Source of the DNA: Stropharia rugosoannulata | Taxonomy: Eukaryota; Basidiomycota; Agaricomycetes; Agaricales; Strophariaceae | Length of the DNA stretch: 64,000 nt | Reading direction: 5' to 3' | Assembly: GCA_028532985.1 (NCBI GenBank) | Contig: JANCIK010000006.1 | Span: forward strand, 2,790,001-2,854,000 | In this document: piece by piece, positions 1 to 13,400 of the stretch | Layout: every line of letters begins with the position of its first letter | Numbering within the stretch: the stretch's first letter is position 1 | Position numbers and translations under genes: made by a program | Notes under the pieces: model-generated | The model's database searches: none | What the model was told of the DNA's origin: nothing | Seen by the model: only the letters and a program-made list of their open reading frames with translations

Positions 1-2
1 CA

Positions 3-698
3 CCCCCAGACCAGCCCCAAGAACCCCCCTTCATCTCCACCAGCTGGCGCGCACACCAGGACTCATACGCCGCCATCGACGCCTGGCTTGCTGCCATCCC
101 CCTCGGCGCACCGCCGCCCAACGAGCCCCCGCTCATACCATCCCCACTGCCCCCGCCCGGCTCCTCGCCGCCCAACCTGCTCAAGGCGCCACGCCGGCCC
201 GTCCCGCCCACACTCTCCATGAGCTCCCCCGCCGCCCCCATGCCGGGGCCCTCGTCTGCCCTGCCCGCCCAGCCGCGGCGGCAGCACTCCGGTGCCTCTC
301 TCGCCCTCTCCGCCGCTGCCAGCCTCGGCCAGACCTCCCGCTGCACCCCGAACACAGAGTCCTCCGCCGCCCTCGCCACTCCGCCGCCCCACGCACACGC
401 CCTCCTCGCCTCCCGCCGCCCCTCCGTAATCAGCGGCTTCTTTCGCGGCTTCAAATCCAGCCCGCGCGACTGCGCCCCCGCCCCCGTGCCCCGCTCAGCC
501 AGCCCTCTCCTCCCGCCACACGCGCGTGCGCCGCCCCACGGCTCGCCCGCCATCCCGTCCTCCTACCGCGCTGCCCACCAGCCGCTCTTCCTCGTAACCA
601 AGCGCCCGCCAGTGCTACACTACGCTGATCCGTCGCCCCCGCGCGACCACCCCTCGCTGCACGCGCGCGGCCGCAAGGCCTCGCGCGCCGCAGCATAG
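3..698 (+). CDS. 3' end of a Pro/Ser/Ala-rich protein (5' truncated by window edge)
   Basis: An open frame runs from the first bases of the window to a TAG at 696-698 without a stop, so this is the C-terminal part (about 231 residues) of a gene that begins outside the window. The protein is low-complexity, dominated by Pro, Ser, Ala and Arg, and ends in a basic, Ala-rich tail. One less biased patch near the start (around positions 35-110, including a SWRAHQDSYAAIDAWL segment) could be the end of a folded domain. I recognise no family. The very GC-rich, C-ending codons match a genuine fungal coding exon, and the composition drops to pyrimidine-rich non-coding sequence right after the stop. Function unknown; a regulatory or scaffold protein with a disordered tail is possible but unsupported. 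Confidence 0.6.
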   Translation, partial: PPDQPQEPPFISTSWRAHQDSYAAIDAWLAAIPLGAPPPNEPPLIPSPLPPPGSSPPNLLKAPRRPVPPTLSMSSPAAPMPGPSSALPAQPRRQHSGASLALSAAASLGQTSRCTPNTESSAALATPPPHAHALLASRRPSVISGFFRGFKSSPRDCAPAPVPRSASPLLPPHARAPPHGSPAIPSSYRAAHQPLFLVTKRPPVLHYADPSPPRDHPSLHARGRKASRAAA

Positions 699-997
699 AT
701 GCTTCTTTCTTCTTCCTCCTCGGACTTGTACACACCACCATCCTCTTCGTTCTCGCCAAAAGCCATTTGCGCACGCAGCACCAAAACTACCACCAGCCAC
801 CATGCTATTTCTACCGATGACCCCATGCCCATGTCCACTGGCCCGCTAGCTAGCTCTCTGTTCTTTCTTCGTATACGCCCTTTCTTGCTCTCATTATCGC
901 ATCGCATAGACAGACACCCACGCATATTTTCTTATCCTATGTACCTAGTACCCATTGTACAACATAGTCATCGCAACCCATTGCCTCCGCTCCTTCG

Positions 998-1020
998 AAA
1001 AAAAAAAAGAAAAAAAACAA
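998..1020. repeat. Poly-A tract
   Basis: An A-rich run broken by single G and C bases, about 300 bp downstream of the stop of the window's first gene. On position and composition it could lie at that gene's 3' end or be a retrotransposed tail; neither can be shown. Confidence 0.5.
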
Positions 1021-1497
1021 ACTATCATTTCATTTCCGCGTGTGATTATGATCCTGTCAGAGTGATATGACAATGCACAGCGCTGTGCCATCTTACGCTA
1101 GTCAGGACTCAGAATACCTCAGAAGCGCCTACATCGCACACAGCACGCCAAAGAAACTTGGGAATCCCGTATATGACTGCCATCTATCATTGGCAACACA
1201 CAGCAACGCCGCCAGGCTCGCAGACACGTTGTTTTCTAGAGTATTCTGAGTCGGTCCATATCAGTGGACACACCACTACGAAGTACTCACAGCACAGCAC
1301 GATTAATTACCCTACACCCTATAAATTCCATAGTCTACCCACCCATAACCTACGCACAGTCACTGCCGTCCTCAAAAATGGACGGCTGGTAAACTACTTC
1401 CACGCACTCAAAAAAAATTGACGAGCTATGACATAACAATTTCTCTCAGACGAGCATCATGTACACACACACCTAGTAGTAAATATACATCACCCAG

Positions 1498-1562
1498 CCA
1501 TTCATTCATTTGCCCGTCGTCCGCCCGTTCATCCATCCATTCATTCATTCATTCGTTCGTTA
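1498..1562. repeat. CATT/CATC-type tetranucleotide microsatellite
   Basis: Two blocks of CATT repeats (1498-1511 and 1530-1562) with interspersed CATC and CGTT variants. A degenerate microsatellite with no coding context. Confidence 0.7.
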
Positions 1563-1825
1563 TCTCCCAAAGCGCTATTATTAGCAACAATGGCAAGTTC
1601 CAGCGTTTCGCCAGTTCACTTCCATCAGACCTCGGCCTCCGCAGGAGAGAACCTACACACCACCCTCATATCATGATCAGCCTGGCTATGTATGTATGGT
1701 AGTGTATGTAAACCACCCATAAATAAGTCATGTAGATCTTCGTAGTGTGTTATAGTTGGCTCCCAGTCTCAGGGCCCACAGCACCGCTGATCCCAAGCCA
1801 TTTGCTGCCCGCAGCGCCCGCCGCC

Positions 1826-1882
1826 CTTAACCCCAGGGACGGGCAGGCCCCTAACCTGACGCTCTGCACCTAACCCTAGCCC
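1826..1882. repeat. Cluster of telomere-like CCTAAC words
   Basis: Within under 60 bp there are three near matches to the fungal telomere unit CCCTAA: TTAACCCC, CCCCTAACC and CCTAACCCTAG. They are not in tandem register, so this is at best a decayed interstitial telomeric fragment or a set of binding sites for a telomere-repeat-binding factor. Confidence 0.25.
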
Positions 1883-2203
1883 GTCCGTAGCCTGTTCGTG
1901 GTCTTATGACTCGACCGCACGTCGCGTCGGCCGGGCCCGCCCTGGAGCTAGGCTGATTGAAGGCAGACGACCCTGATGCTAATAGAAAGACCCACCCCGC
2001 CCGCCCGCCCGTCTGGGTGGCATCACTGATCAGTGGGACGCACAAAACAGCTTGGCGCCGCGCCGCGCTCACGTCCCCCTCAGACTCTGCGCGACGTTAC
2101 GTTATGTTACGTTCGCGTCAGGCGGGAGTGAGAAAGGAAAAAAGAAAGGGAACCGTATGTAATGTAATTGTACTGAATATGATTTTTTTAATTGAATGCA
2201 CCG

Positions 2204-2223
2204 TACATACATACATACATCAT
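2204..2223. repeat. ACAT microsatellite
   Basis: About four perfect ACAT units following GT. It is one of the clearest examples of the TACATAC word family that recurs through the gene-poor tract. Confidence 0.7.
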
Positions 2224-2951
2224 ATCTTGAATAAATAGAGTGCTTAGCGCACGCGAAGGCGGGCGGACAATGAGCGGAAAACGGTAATTGGGAAGGCGAC
2301 AAATCGACATTTGTGGTGACGGGCTCGAGTCAGCAGACCCCGCTGTCAATGGGTAGTGTCACTGCGCGCGTGCGTATCCAACCAAGTCCACTGAGTATCT
2401 GGATTCTGCATTGCTCCTCTGCCTCGAGGCTCGCACCGTGTCCCACGGCTCCACCCCGCGCGACGCACGCACCTCTCCGTATTTCGTCGCACGTCGTCTA
2501 CCTCTGCTCCGCTCCGCCCGTCCGCCCGTCCAAAGGCAGACAGGCGCCCAACGCGCTCGCCTCGAACGGAATTTGACACTCAATGCGCACCGCCTGCCCG
2601 GCCGCGCCACTCGCGGGGCAGGGAACGAGCTAAGGCCCAAATATCCACGCACATTGTCAGAGCTGAGTGCGCATCCTTGGACTCGGGCCCTACTACATAT
2701 GTACAATACCTACATACCTACATACTTACATAGGCTTGGGCTTGGGCTACGTCGGCTAGATCGTCTCCCGTCCGCCTGTCCCTGAGCGCGAAGCGCGTCC
2801 CAGCACGCCTAAATAGCCCCAATCAGCGTCTGCGATCCCATCCCATCCCATGCTATCCATGATCCAGCCCAGGCATCCTTCTCATCCCCTTCGAGCACCC
2901 GCCCGCGCTCCATAATAACAACGTCCAAACTCCATTGTATTGTCCTGCAAC

Positions 2952-2971
2952 TGTCCATTGTCCATTGTCCA
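2952..2971. repeat. Three tandem 7-bp units (TGTCCAT)
   Basis: Almost three head-to-tail copies of TGTCCAT, followed shortly by CATCCGTCCATC, a related word. A short tandem repeat in the gene-poor tract. Confidence 0.6.
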
Positions 2972-5900
2972 CAGAGATCCGTCCATCCGTCCATCGACCG
3001 TTGTCGCGTTGATGGCTGGCAATTCATTTGGCATTGTGTGTCACAGTACTACTGCCCGGTGGGGTACCCAAGGTGTGTCTCCCATTGTCCGTGCTCAGCC
3101 TATCAAATATACTATACAGGTAGTAGACCAAGTGCCCGACTCCCCATGGACATGGGGCCGTGATCGATGATCCGGAGCCTGGCTGGGGCAGTGCACTGCG
3201 CGTCGGATGCAGCGGATGCGCAGACATGCACTGGCTACTACAGGCTCTCAGCTCAGTGAACGGACATATTATGCATATGTCGCCGGACAAGTAAAAATGA
3301 CTAATTCCGCTCCAGTAGCTTATACATACATACGTCTGAATTATCTGAATCACTATAGACGTGCAGTACGTGTCGCCACGTACCGCATACTCAAATAAAT
3401 AAATAATAGCACCAGTGACTCTATTTCCCAGCGGCGGAGCACCGGCGGGGACTCCAGGCGGTGCGCACATGGACGAGTGAGTAATATTCTCCCGTCGTCC
3501 GATGTACATAGAATTAAGTAGACAAATATGTGTTGTACTTGTTGCATGGCCGTGTATGTATATGTACTCTATACGGTAAGTGTCACCGACGTGGACTCGA
3601 TGTCAAGATACGGATATTAACAGCGTCTATGTACGAATATCGTGCACCGTCATAGCTCTCGCTGCCCACGAGCGCTTGCACCGGCCTGCCTGCGGCCACG
3701 GACTCCGGTGTGCGCAGTTCGCATGCAGACAGGCTGCCTGAGGCGTCCTCTCCTGCTCTTCTACACAATATCTCCTGTGACAGTACCAGTACCAGCCCAC
3801 AGATCTTGGAAAGTAATTAATCATATATCTGCTCAATTAATATACCTAATTGTTTGCACAATTTAATATATGCGGGTACGAGAGCTGCGCCTTTTATTAA
3901 TACGCCTCCGTTCTTCTATCTATAAGAATAATGGTACACTACCGTATATGTATGTACTACGAAGTGGCGTGCACCCTCTTTCCCAGCTCAAACACCCGCT
4001 GCAGCGCAGCCCGACTGCGACCGTTTTAGCTCGAGGGCGGTGCAGATTCAGAGGGTAGTACTCGCGGCGAAGCGCTCGAGCAGAGCATGATGTCATTATA
4101 CTGTACAAGCATTCTATGATCCCGGGATGGAAGACTAAACTGCATGATTAAGGGTGCTATGTGATATATAAGCTGCACAGTGCAAGATGAATAATGCTAC
4201 TATGTAGAGTATGGAATAGGTAATCCGAATGAGGATCAGTATCGCCCGCGGGGTGTGCACCGCAGCGTCGGCCGGCCCGCCTGCGCGCCCCAGCCGTCCT
4301 GCTTTGGCGGCCTCGCTCGACGCGCTAGTTCCCCGACGTCCGCTCCTCGGAGACACTATCTACACACCGGTACTACATCCAGCAATGTTCCCCCAAACGC
4401 AAGCTCCTCCGCGCGCAGCCCTCGGAGGCGCTTTCGCCTTCGCATCTCCATCCCAGAGTCGTCATTGCTCAAAAATAAGTAAGCACGGGTATGTAAAGTA
4501 TGTACGAACACAGCGTGCAGCTTACAAGTCAACAAGTTCCCGATAAAGCTCCCGCCGAGCGCAGAGATGTCAGAAGTGAGCAGTCCCGACCGCCTCGATG
4601 CCGAAAGCAGCCTAGCGTGGAACGCTAAATGTTGCAGCGGACGCCTATTTATCATTGATGCGTTGACGCGAGCTGACGCGATCAAATCTCGCCCGCCCGT
4701 ATGTGGTCGAGCGTTCGCTCGTATCCCCAGTTACACATCCCAACGGCGGGCGGCCGGGCGGTGCTTATAGTGATATGTACTTAGTACTGCAGTACATTTG
4801 TATCTAGGCAAACATACATACTGTGTCACTTAAACTTTATCCTATATCCTATCCTATCTCTGTCTCTGGTCAATGACACGACCACCGGCTGCTTCTTTTT
4901 TTGCCCGTCGTCAGTGCCCTACTTTCATAGAGCAACTGAGTTGCAACTGAGTACTGAGGGCGTGTATATCTCCATCAGGCGCATCCGCCCCGCTCCACCT
5001 AGAGATTGCCATACATACTCATGCCCACGCCCAGACCGATCATGTTAGAATTACCATACACTGGGGAATGCCCAACTCCCATAGCACCTCCCACAACAAA
5101 CAACCGGATACCTTTCCTACCGTTTCGTATGTACCATAACTCACACTACGCACGTCCCAACCGCATGATCGTGCCGCCGTTTCCCCAAGCAGCAAGTCGC
5201 GTCAAAGTATATCGGCAGTATATGTAGATACATAATTCAACTCCGCATCCCCCACCTAATTTTCTGTAACAATATCAAGCAATTTATTTAGCGTATCTAC
5301 ATATGTACCAGACTACATATAATAATGATTTACCCAGGCAGTACAGGGCGGGACTACGCCCTGTGCGGATGTACGTATGCTCGGACATACGAACAATGGC
5401 GGGTTTTGCGCGTCCTAAGTACGCGTCTGCGATGGTGAAGGATACGATACGATACCCCATTGGGCGCATCCCGCCTTCACCAAGTCTCGTATAGATGCAA
5501 AGGAAATGGAGAAGGCCCGACGCGCCCACGCCCAGACGGATCCTGTCGGTTTGCTTGTCACATTCTCATAATTGAAAGTATAGATATCCAGTGGTTCACG
5601 TCAGACTACTATATACATAGTACATACGACATATAGAGTACATTCACGCTCTCACCGTCCGTCGCCGCCCGCCATTGTTCTCAAGTCGCGCGCCACACCA
5701 GTAAATGAAAAAGGGACCCGCCCCAGCAGCCTGTCGGCACCGAGAATCGGGTCGTGGGGGTCAGGGTCGTGCAGCTTAGGAGATATGTAAGTACAAATGT
5801 AACTGCGACGCGGTGCGCGCTCGCCGTGCACCGTCGTTTCCGGCCTAATTCCAGCCTGGGGACTTATCGGTACCAAGAGACCATAACCCCACCGCAGACG

Positions 5901-7645
5901 CCGCGCGCCGGTGTGTCAGACGCTCACCAGGCGTCGTGCTGGAAACAGGCCCTGCGTGGAGTGGGCGCCGGGCGCTGAGGAGGGCGCGCAATGATCGATG
6001 AAGGGTCGAACGCTGTTGCCTCCCCGGCGATAATGACGAGGCGTACCTCGTAAGCGGGTGAGGGGCGTGGGTACGCGTCGGGTAGATTTTAGACGCCGGT
6101 GCCAGTTCAACTTGTTCAAGTACCCTCAAAGTCGGCACTTTCAAACTCAATTACAAAGGCTATACTTACCCACTCCTACGTGTAGTAAAGAGTACTTACG
6201 AGGGGTTGTCCAGAATTCAGATTTACGTTCTCTCATACTGAGGCAGACTGCGCACCGCCGCACCCGCACGTCTAGTGCACAGCGGCCGGTAACTATTAAG
6301 CGCCCGTGCTCGCGTCCGCACTGAGCCCAAGTCAAACGCGTCATGTCAGGTCCGTTCTCTATCGACGACATAGGCTCTAGCGCTGGGCAGCTCGGTCGTA
6401 TCCGCGCCTCCTCACTAACTGTATACATACAATTATGTTCTTCACTGGCAGTCAGGGACCCATACAAAAAGTATAGCATTGTCTTCACGAATCACGTCAA
6501 CCTTCTCGGCGTGTCAAAGGTAAAATGGACATCAGGATGCCCTGGCCGCTGCCTGTCGCGCAAAGTCTCGAAGCGCCACTACCAAGCCAAGGTGTACTGT
6601 CCATGAAGTCCACAGCCTGATCATCTAGACCTCTGTGCATGACAGGTACATACAGTTGTTACATGTACGCCTCTTACATCAGAAAATTGAGAAAAAAATG
6701 TAGATGCGATGTTCCTCGTTACACCCCCTGCATGCACCACAATTATTTAACATAATCAGGAAATCAGGACTACAATCTATCGTTTGGGTACAGCAAGGGA
6801 TAGGAGTATCAACCGCTTCAAGCCGATATCCAAAGCTGATCTGCTCTGTAGATTTTTTGTTGTTGCGTGCGCGTGAACGTTTGAACTCTTGATGGACTCT
6901 ATTATTAACGCCGGCCGGCATACCCGCACGCGCGTGCAGGTTGTAATAAATACTTACACGTCGCACCGCAGCACTCCAGCGCTTATCTATTTTATTTTTC
7001 AGAGCAAGTGGATAAAGGGAATGCTTGAGTAGGCAAGGCGAATTTTGTTTTGATTCGATTCCGACGGACTAGGAAAACATCCGGACGCAGCAGGCGTTTT
7101 GTGCGCTCGGGGGCGCTCGGGTGCTACGCTTCCGACTTAGCGAGGTGTCAATGTGTGCGATTGCTATGTAAGCTAGTCAGTGCACGTACTCTACATGCTA
7201 ATGTCGCAATTCCTTTGTAACAAAGTTCAGAGGTGTGTCTCGTACCATTGGGTCTCCGGCCGCTGATTATTTTATAAAAAAAGTCGACATGATATTTTCT
7301 ATGTATTTACTTACATACTCTATGATTGTCATAGGGCCGGGGAAAACCTCCGTGTCAGGTGCGTACAACGCGTATATAGTACAAGAAGGCAACATACATA
7401 CACCGGCCGGTCTCCAAAGTCAAACAAAGTTTCTTTTATTTATTGTGTGCGACCGCCAAGCTTGAAGCCAGTAATCTGTATTGACAGATCCTTCCCCTCA
7501 AAGCGTCGCCTCGAAGGCAAGATTAGGCAGAAACGTTCGAGCAACAAGTAATTATAGTAAGCATTCACATCCTTCTTGACTGGCCTAGGTCTCGGTATGC
7601 GTTCCATGCCCGAGCATTGCAGTGAGCTAGTATTGCGCAATCCAA

Positions 7646-7665
7646 GCACGCACGCACGCACGCGC
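7646..7665. repeat. GCAC tetranucleotide repeat
   Basis: Four to five GCAC units running into CGCGC. It is a short alternating pyrimidine-purine microsatellite. Confidence 0.7.
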
Positions 7666-10398
7666 ATGGCTGGCCGACTCTATTCAGTGTGTACCGTGAC
7701 GCCTGTGCGTAAACCCACCGACGCAGTACAAATCTGGCCATATCTGCGCCCGTAAAGGGCTGCTTAACCAGCGATCATGACATTGCATTCCGAGAGCATT
7801 CCATGCAGGGCGGCGTCGCTGCATAGGCTTCTGTACTTTGGGTTCCCATATGCCGCCATCGGCGTGCGTCCTGAACGCGCCAGAGATCTGTATGTACCGA
7901 GCAAGACTATGGGTACTTAAAATGCGTGAGATGCCGCCTTTTCTTGCGTCATCTATGACCTCAAGACCACGCAATGCCTTATCAGTGGCGTGTATGCTTC
8001 GCACTCGACCACCATTATGTGCACTTGCGCCCGCACTTCGTGTACTGACTGTGCCACGATCTGAGTAAGACCCGCTGCAGGTGTGTTTGGGCCTTTCCCA
8101 AATTTGGGCTTCAGAATGACACTGCGCAGCCGTTCCTCCATGAAGTGCTGGTTGACACTGTACCCACGGGGGCACGCGCTCCCGCTGTACTAGCGCAGCG
8201 CCCTGTCAGAAGGTGCAGTATACCTGTGCGCAGAAGCATCGCAAAGGATTATCCGAAGAACGCAAGTAGGCTTTTGTGTGTAGTCAGCTGCTGCTCTACG
8301 CCAGCGCCCCGACTGGGTGCACATAGTGAATCTGCAGACAATGTGGCAATAGCTTCATTCGTGCACGTTTAGTAAAAGCAGGCCGATAAGATCTTCTTGA
8401 CATGTCTTCCTGGACACTTTTTAATATTCCTTTTTTTGCTTTCCAAGTCGACCACCGCCACAGAAACGCTCGACGTACCCATGCATCTTGAGGAATTGAC
8501 GCCCATCTGGTCTTATATGTATTTGTGGCATATGAGCAACGCGCAACCAATAGAGTACTATGATGTCGATACGAAACTGACTTAATCTTGTTCATTGAGC
8601 TGCAGGGTCCCGGGCTAGCCTCCCGCGGCCTAATGAACTACGGGGCCGCATCTATCATTATAGCTTACGACGCAATCTGCGTCTCAGTCTCATCCGCATA
8701 ATTGGCATAGTCAGTCTGTAACAGTCACATTTCATTATAAAGCTTTATATGTGCAAGTAAATATTTTATGGGGCCGGCGTCAGAGCGCCGGTGGCGTAAC
8801 CGCATCCACCGCCGCGTGGTTGATTTATCTGTTAAGTAAGTAGTACGAACAAATGCTTCATAAGCTAGGCCTGACCGCCCTTAGATGGCATTGTATTCTG
8901 CTATGATAGGAATTAGTTAGTGATGGTGACAGGAGCTGATATCAGGGCCAAAAATTGTCTTTTCGACGAGAATGATCCCTCCGTTTTTTCCGTTCCCGGA
9001 CAGCGGCGCACTACTTTCTCTCATTATTTTAACTGGTATTCAATTTTATATTTATTGGGCGTGAAGCGAATAGTGTGAGCGGATTTGACGGACCAGCGAC
9101 AAGAATAAGACACAGCTCGGTCGACGATTTTAGCGATTGATCGTGAGTGGATTCTTGCATACAACGCATGGTGATGATGAACACCAACTGCGACAAGACA
9201 TACGCCTAAGGCTAAGTCGGTTTGATCTTCTGTTCTGATGCTAATTATTTTTATGCCCATATTCGGGAGGCGAAGCGATGGTGTCTCATCGTCGCATTGT
9301 TCACCCTGTTCAGCAGCATCAAGCATACTATTTACCCTCCATACACGCTTTCCTCGGCCGTCACCAGTTTGATGGGTGTGCGAGACTGAGCAGATCTCGT
9401 CAATTTCTGGAAGGGAGGAAACCATATATGGAATTAATTGCCATCCGCGTAACTGCTCTGGCCGATTCATCCAAACCCACTTACAGTGCCTATCTATCGC
9501 AGCCAATGCTATCCAAAAATACAAGGAATCAAGGAACGGGTGCACACGATGGGTGACCGTGACAGATGACGGTATGGGAGTCGACAGAAGTGTAGTAACA
9601 CCTTCTGCTCGTTATTGCATACGCTTCTATCTCTGTGACATTCAGTGCTATGTGCATGGGAATGCTTCGATTTGTAGGTAGGTATAACGTATGTCGGATG
9701 CCTAAGTTACGTATGCCGTCTGGCTGTGTCTAAAATTAACGTAGATGCCAGGATGCCAGGGCGAATGCCGAGGCGAGGCAGCAGATGCGCTCAGTGATAT
9801 TTTGGAGGCGCGGGGAAGTTCCACGTTCGACAGCGACGCACGCTAAGAGGACGTTCCTCACCCTACTGGCTCCCAAGACCAGGTCCATAGAACGTTTTAG
9901 AGAACGCCGCCGTCTTCCACAGACAGAAAGCCTGCACGTCACCCACACAGAAATACGCGCAGCGCTCCCACCCTCTCGCTACGAGTCTGCGCGGCTGGTA
10001 CATATCGTATATGCACTTACATACTTTATTATGTACGTATGCGTAAGTAAATACATACCCCGCGCATTGTGCTGTCCAGGCCTTCGAGGATGCAGTAAGT
10101 GCTCTGCTGAGGAAGCGACTTATGACAATCAGAACGGTGCATCAGACGCGCGTCCAGGCCCCGCGTTTGGGTCTGGCCGCACGCACACGGGCTGGGAGCG
10201 CGGGGAGCCGCGGTGCCCAGCGCAGGCGTTACCAAGTCCCCAATTGTGCATTTATCACGTCGGCGTATGCTTCGCAGTGCGTTCCCTCCCACGCGGCGGT
10301 GCACAACTCGCGTCCCGGTGCGCACCCACGCTCTCGCGTGGGCGGCGGCGGCGGGCATAGCTAGTTTGCTAGGCGTCGGCAGCACAAATGAAGTATGT

Positions 10399-10422
10399 TT
10401 CTTTTCGTCATGACGAAAAGAA
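10399..10422. repeat. Perfect 24-bp palindrome
   Basis: Two uninterrupted 12-bp arms, TTCTTTTCGTCA and its exact reverse complement, meet with no spacer. The arms break at the next base pair outward. A related half-site (TTTTTCGTC) follows a few bases downstream. The form suits a dimeric DNA-binding protein or a cruciform. No gene lies nearby, so a regulatory target is not evident. Confidence 0.6.
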
Positions 10423-13400
10423 GATTTTTCGTCGAACAACGAGTGACACCGCTACAAGTCTGCGTCCCGTTACTGACACTGTAGTCATTTTGATGTTGAT
10501 CAGTGTGTCGAGTAGAACAAGTGATTTACTGAGTACCATAGACCTGGCTCTACCCAGGCATCAAATCAGACTTTCTTGAAGTTATATATGAGAATTCGTA
10601 TGTATCCAGAACCTTTTTAAAAGGTGGAGAGAAAGATATTTTACAGTGAACTCCTATTTACAGAAGCTGACTAAACATGTCATGTGACACTTGTTGGCAA
10701 CAAGTTGAACTGCGCCAAAATTTGTTTCGCTCCTTGTACACTTGCTCTGTGGCATCCTCCATACTTCCAGCCTTCGTCTGATGCAGCCCCGAGGTATAGG
10801 AATTCTAGAATCGGTAAGAAAAGTGTAAGTGACAACCCTGGGACACATTGTATGTGGCTGGGAGTTGGCACGGAGCAGCCGAAATCATTAGTCCTGGCCG
10901 ACCAGCTTCCCGCGAACATGTACCAGCAATCCATACTTCCGCCGCCTCAAACATTTTCCTTCCGGATTTCGGGTTATAATGGACGGTGGGAGCCGCCAAC
11001 ACTGGTCCATTATTACGCCGTGGTCCGTTACACCCAGTCACTTTACGATATATGAAGATCATCGCGATATGATGATTGTCTCGAAGAAGCACGCTCGCGC
11101 GCCATTTATAACTGACATTGTGCTTGCGAGCGGCGTCATCCAGAACCCAGATAGACACCAGATACGCACAGGCCTCCACGGCTGAACAGACTGCGAGAAT
11201 AAGCTGACGCCTTTTAAATATACCGTGTGCGATAAGTGGCGGATTATTGCTCTCGCTAACCCCTCGGCTAGCCGCTGCGTCGCTCCGAGCGTCTTATCTT
11301 TGTGCTCGTCCTTTTCGTTCCTCTACAGATATCATATCACTTCTGCCCCCGCGCTATCACTCAAAAACTTGTGCGTCCGCGTCTAAAAAAAATATACACG
11401 GCCTTGTTCCTAGCTGCTAGTACCGTACCTCCACCGCTGACCGCCGCGTCCTAAAGTCAGGCCCTCTAGTCTGTCGCTTGCCAGACTCCAGGGCTCGTCA
11501 CTGTCAACGGCGTACGCGGTCGAAACATACAAAACTGCAAACACCGAATGACAGGAAAGGAGCCCTAGTTTAGGCACGCGGCGCGGAAGCGCACTCTGGC
11601 GCACATCCATAGAAACGGAAATCGCGCACACGGAGATGCGCGACTGGTGGCGCGGCGATGACGCTAGAAGGCGCGCGCGAGCGGTGCGGAGGGGGGGTCG
11701 CTCCACCTCCTTTTCTGCCCGGTGCGGCCGGCGCTCCACGCAACGCGGCCTGTGCGTGTCCGGATCGGCCGCCCAAAATAGACGCCCGTGATCGTATTCT
11801 GTATTTTGGGTGCTATATCGCCCACCCACTCCCTTCGTGCGAGATCATTTCGATGCAGAGAGAAGAACGGCCGCATGTGCGTGGGTGATGTAGTTCGGAC
11901 ACTGCGCTTCCCGTGCAAATTTACAACTGTATTAACGCACTCGAAAAGAGCCAGTGCTCCCGCCCTCTTCTCAAGTGAGTTATTATTGACGCTATTTATT
12001 ATTTTCCTGGATGTGACAGCGTGAACATGCACATAATACAGCTCATGTATGTAATATTCTGCCAGTGGTGGAGTTACTGCGCAGGTGCCCTGAAATGGCT
12101 CATGACAGCCGACTCGTCAATTACAACGAGTGCCATAGATCCCAGATTGGGTCTGCTCAAGGACTACTACGCCAGCGGTGTAAATAGTCCAGCCGAATTC
12201 TAGTCTCATTCAGGGCGAATAGAAGCACCGAGGCGCCAACCATCCTCGTACGCCACTCTCCAAAGGCTCAGTGCATTGGAACTGCCCACCAGATGGGCAT
12301 TTCCACCACATTCAATCAACAAACTATGTTCATCGGTCTCCAGAATCTCCATAATAATGGTCACGCATCAGGCAACTGTATTGCGAAGTATCGTGCTGGA
12401 AAAAATTACTTCCTTCCTTCTTGTGGCACGACAGCTTCTTTCCCGAGACCTCCTACTCCGCTTCTCTCGCGGCTTTACTGTTTCAAGGTGTCGCCGGCAG
12501 ACTCCGATCCCGCGATTATACTTCCCTCCTATGTATGTCATCTTTCTCAAGTCCTTCTAAGTGCTAGCATAGTACTATGCACCGTCCTGCCAGTCCAATT
12601 GATTCTGCTCCAGGTGGCTGTTACATTCTACCAAACGGACTTTTCCTACTATTATACTAATGCGCCCTCCTGAATAAAGTAGTGCGTGGGCACATTGAAT
12701 GCCTTTACTTTCGGAGGTTCCTGCGGTTATAATATTATTACGGCCCCGCTACACGCTGGGTCGCGCTACACGCCCTAAATTGTTGTTTACCCCAAAATGG
12801 CACAATGCCCTAAAAAGGAATAAGCAGCCCGCCTTACCGTATGTGGTGACCCGCAAGGTTGTTCGACAGCCCTTATTCTCGAAGCTCTATCCAGCATACA
12901 ATATGTACTTTCCTTTATCGCCTACCCGCGATGTTCCTGAAGGCGAGCCTGCAGCGCCTCAGCTCAGCGATCAGGCATTGCTTTTGATTCGCTGGAAGGA
13001 TCATGATCAACACCAGCCTTCTCGTCGCGCTTGCATAGCGTGCATAAAGCGATGCTATAGAGAAATTAAGGTAACGAGTCTACTGGCCTATTGAGTATTC
13101 AAAAAAGTTAGCTTGGGAACGGAAACGGATGCGCAGTGTACATTTTTTTCTTTCTATGAAGCCAAATGAATGAAGGGAATGCGCCGGATGGAACCGTAAC
13201 GTGCTCTCAACACCCGCACCCACGCCCATTTCGCCAAATGTCAGTGAAATAGACCTGATGCCGACATCTCCCTCGTTACAGCTATTTACTCGTGTTCATG
13301 AACGTAAGCTGTCATATCCCCCATCCCAGAGCACGGCGCAGCCGCTGCAGCTTCGCAAAGGGTCTAGAATCCGTCTACACCTAGCTCCGAAACCTCATAT

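Noticed and set aside
219..698. Plus-strand gene starting at ATG 219
   Set aside because: The frame is open upstream to the window edge, so ATG 219 is an internal methionine of a truncated gene.
7684..8175. 163-codon minus-strand open frame
   Set aside because: No motif, overlapping frames on the other strand, and no splice-consistent extension.
9024..9545. 173-codon minus-strand open frame in the gene-poor tract
   Set aside because: No recognisable domain, no upstream exon or promoter signal. One or two frames of this size are expected by chance in 20 kb of two-strand sequence with moderate GC.
9785..10360. 191-codon plus-strand open frame
   Set aside because: Arg/Pro/Ala-rich low-complexity composition driven by local GC; an opposing minus-strand frame of similar length overlaps its 3' half, which points to base composition and not selection.
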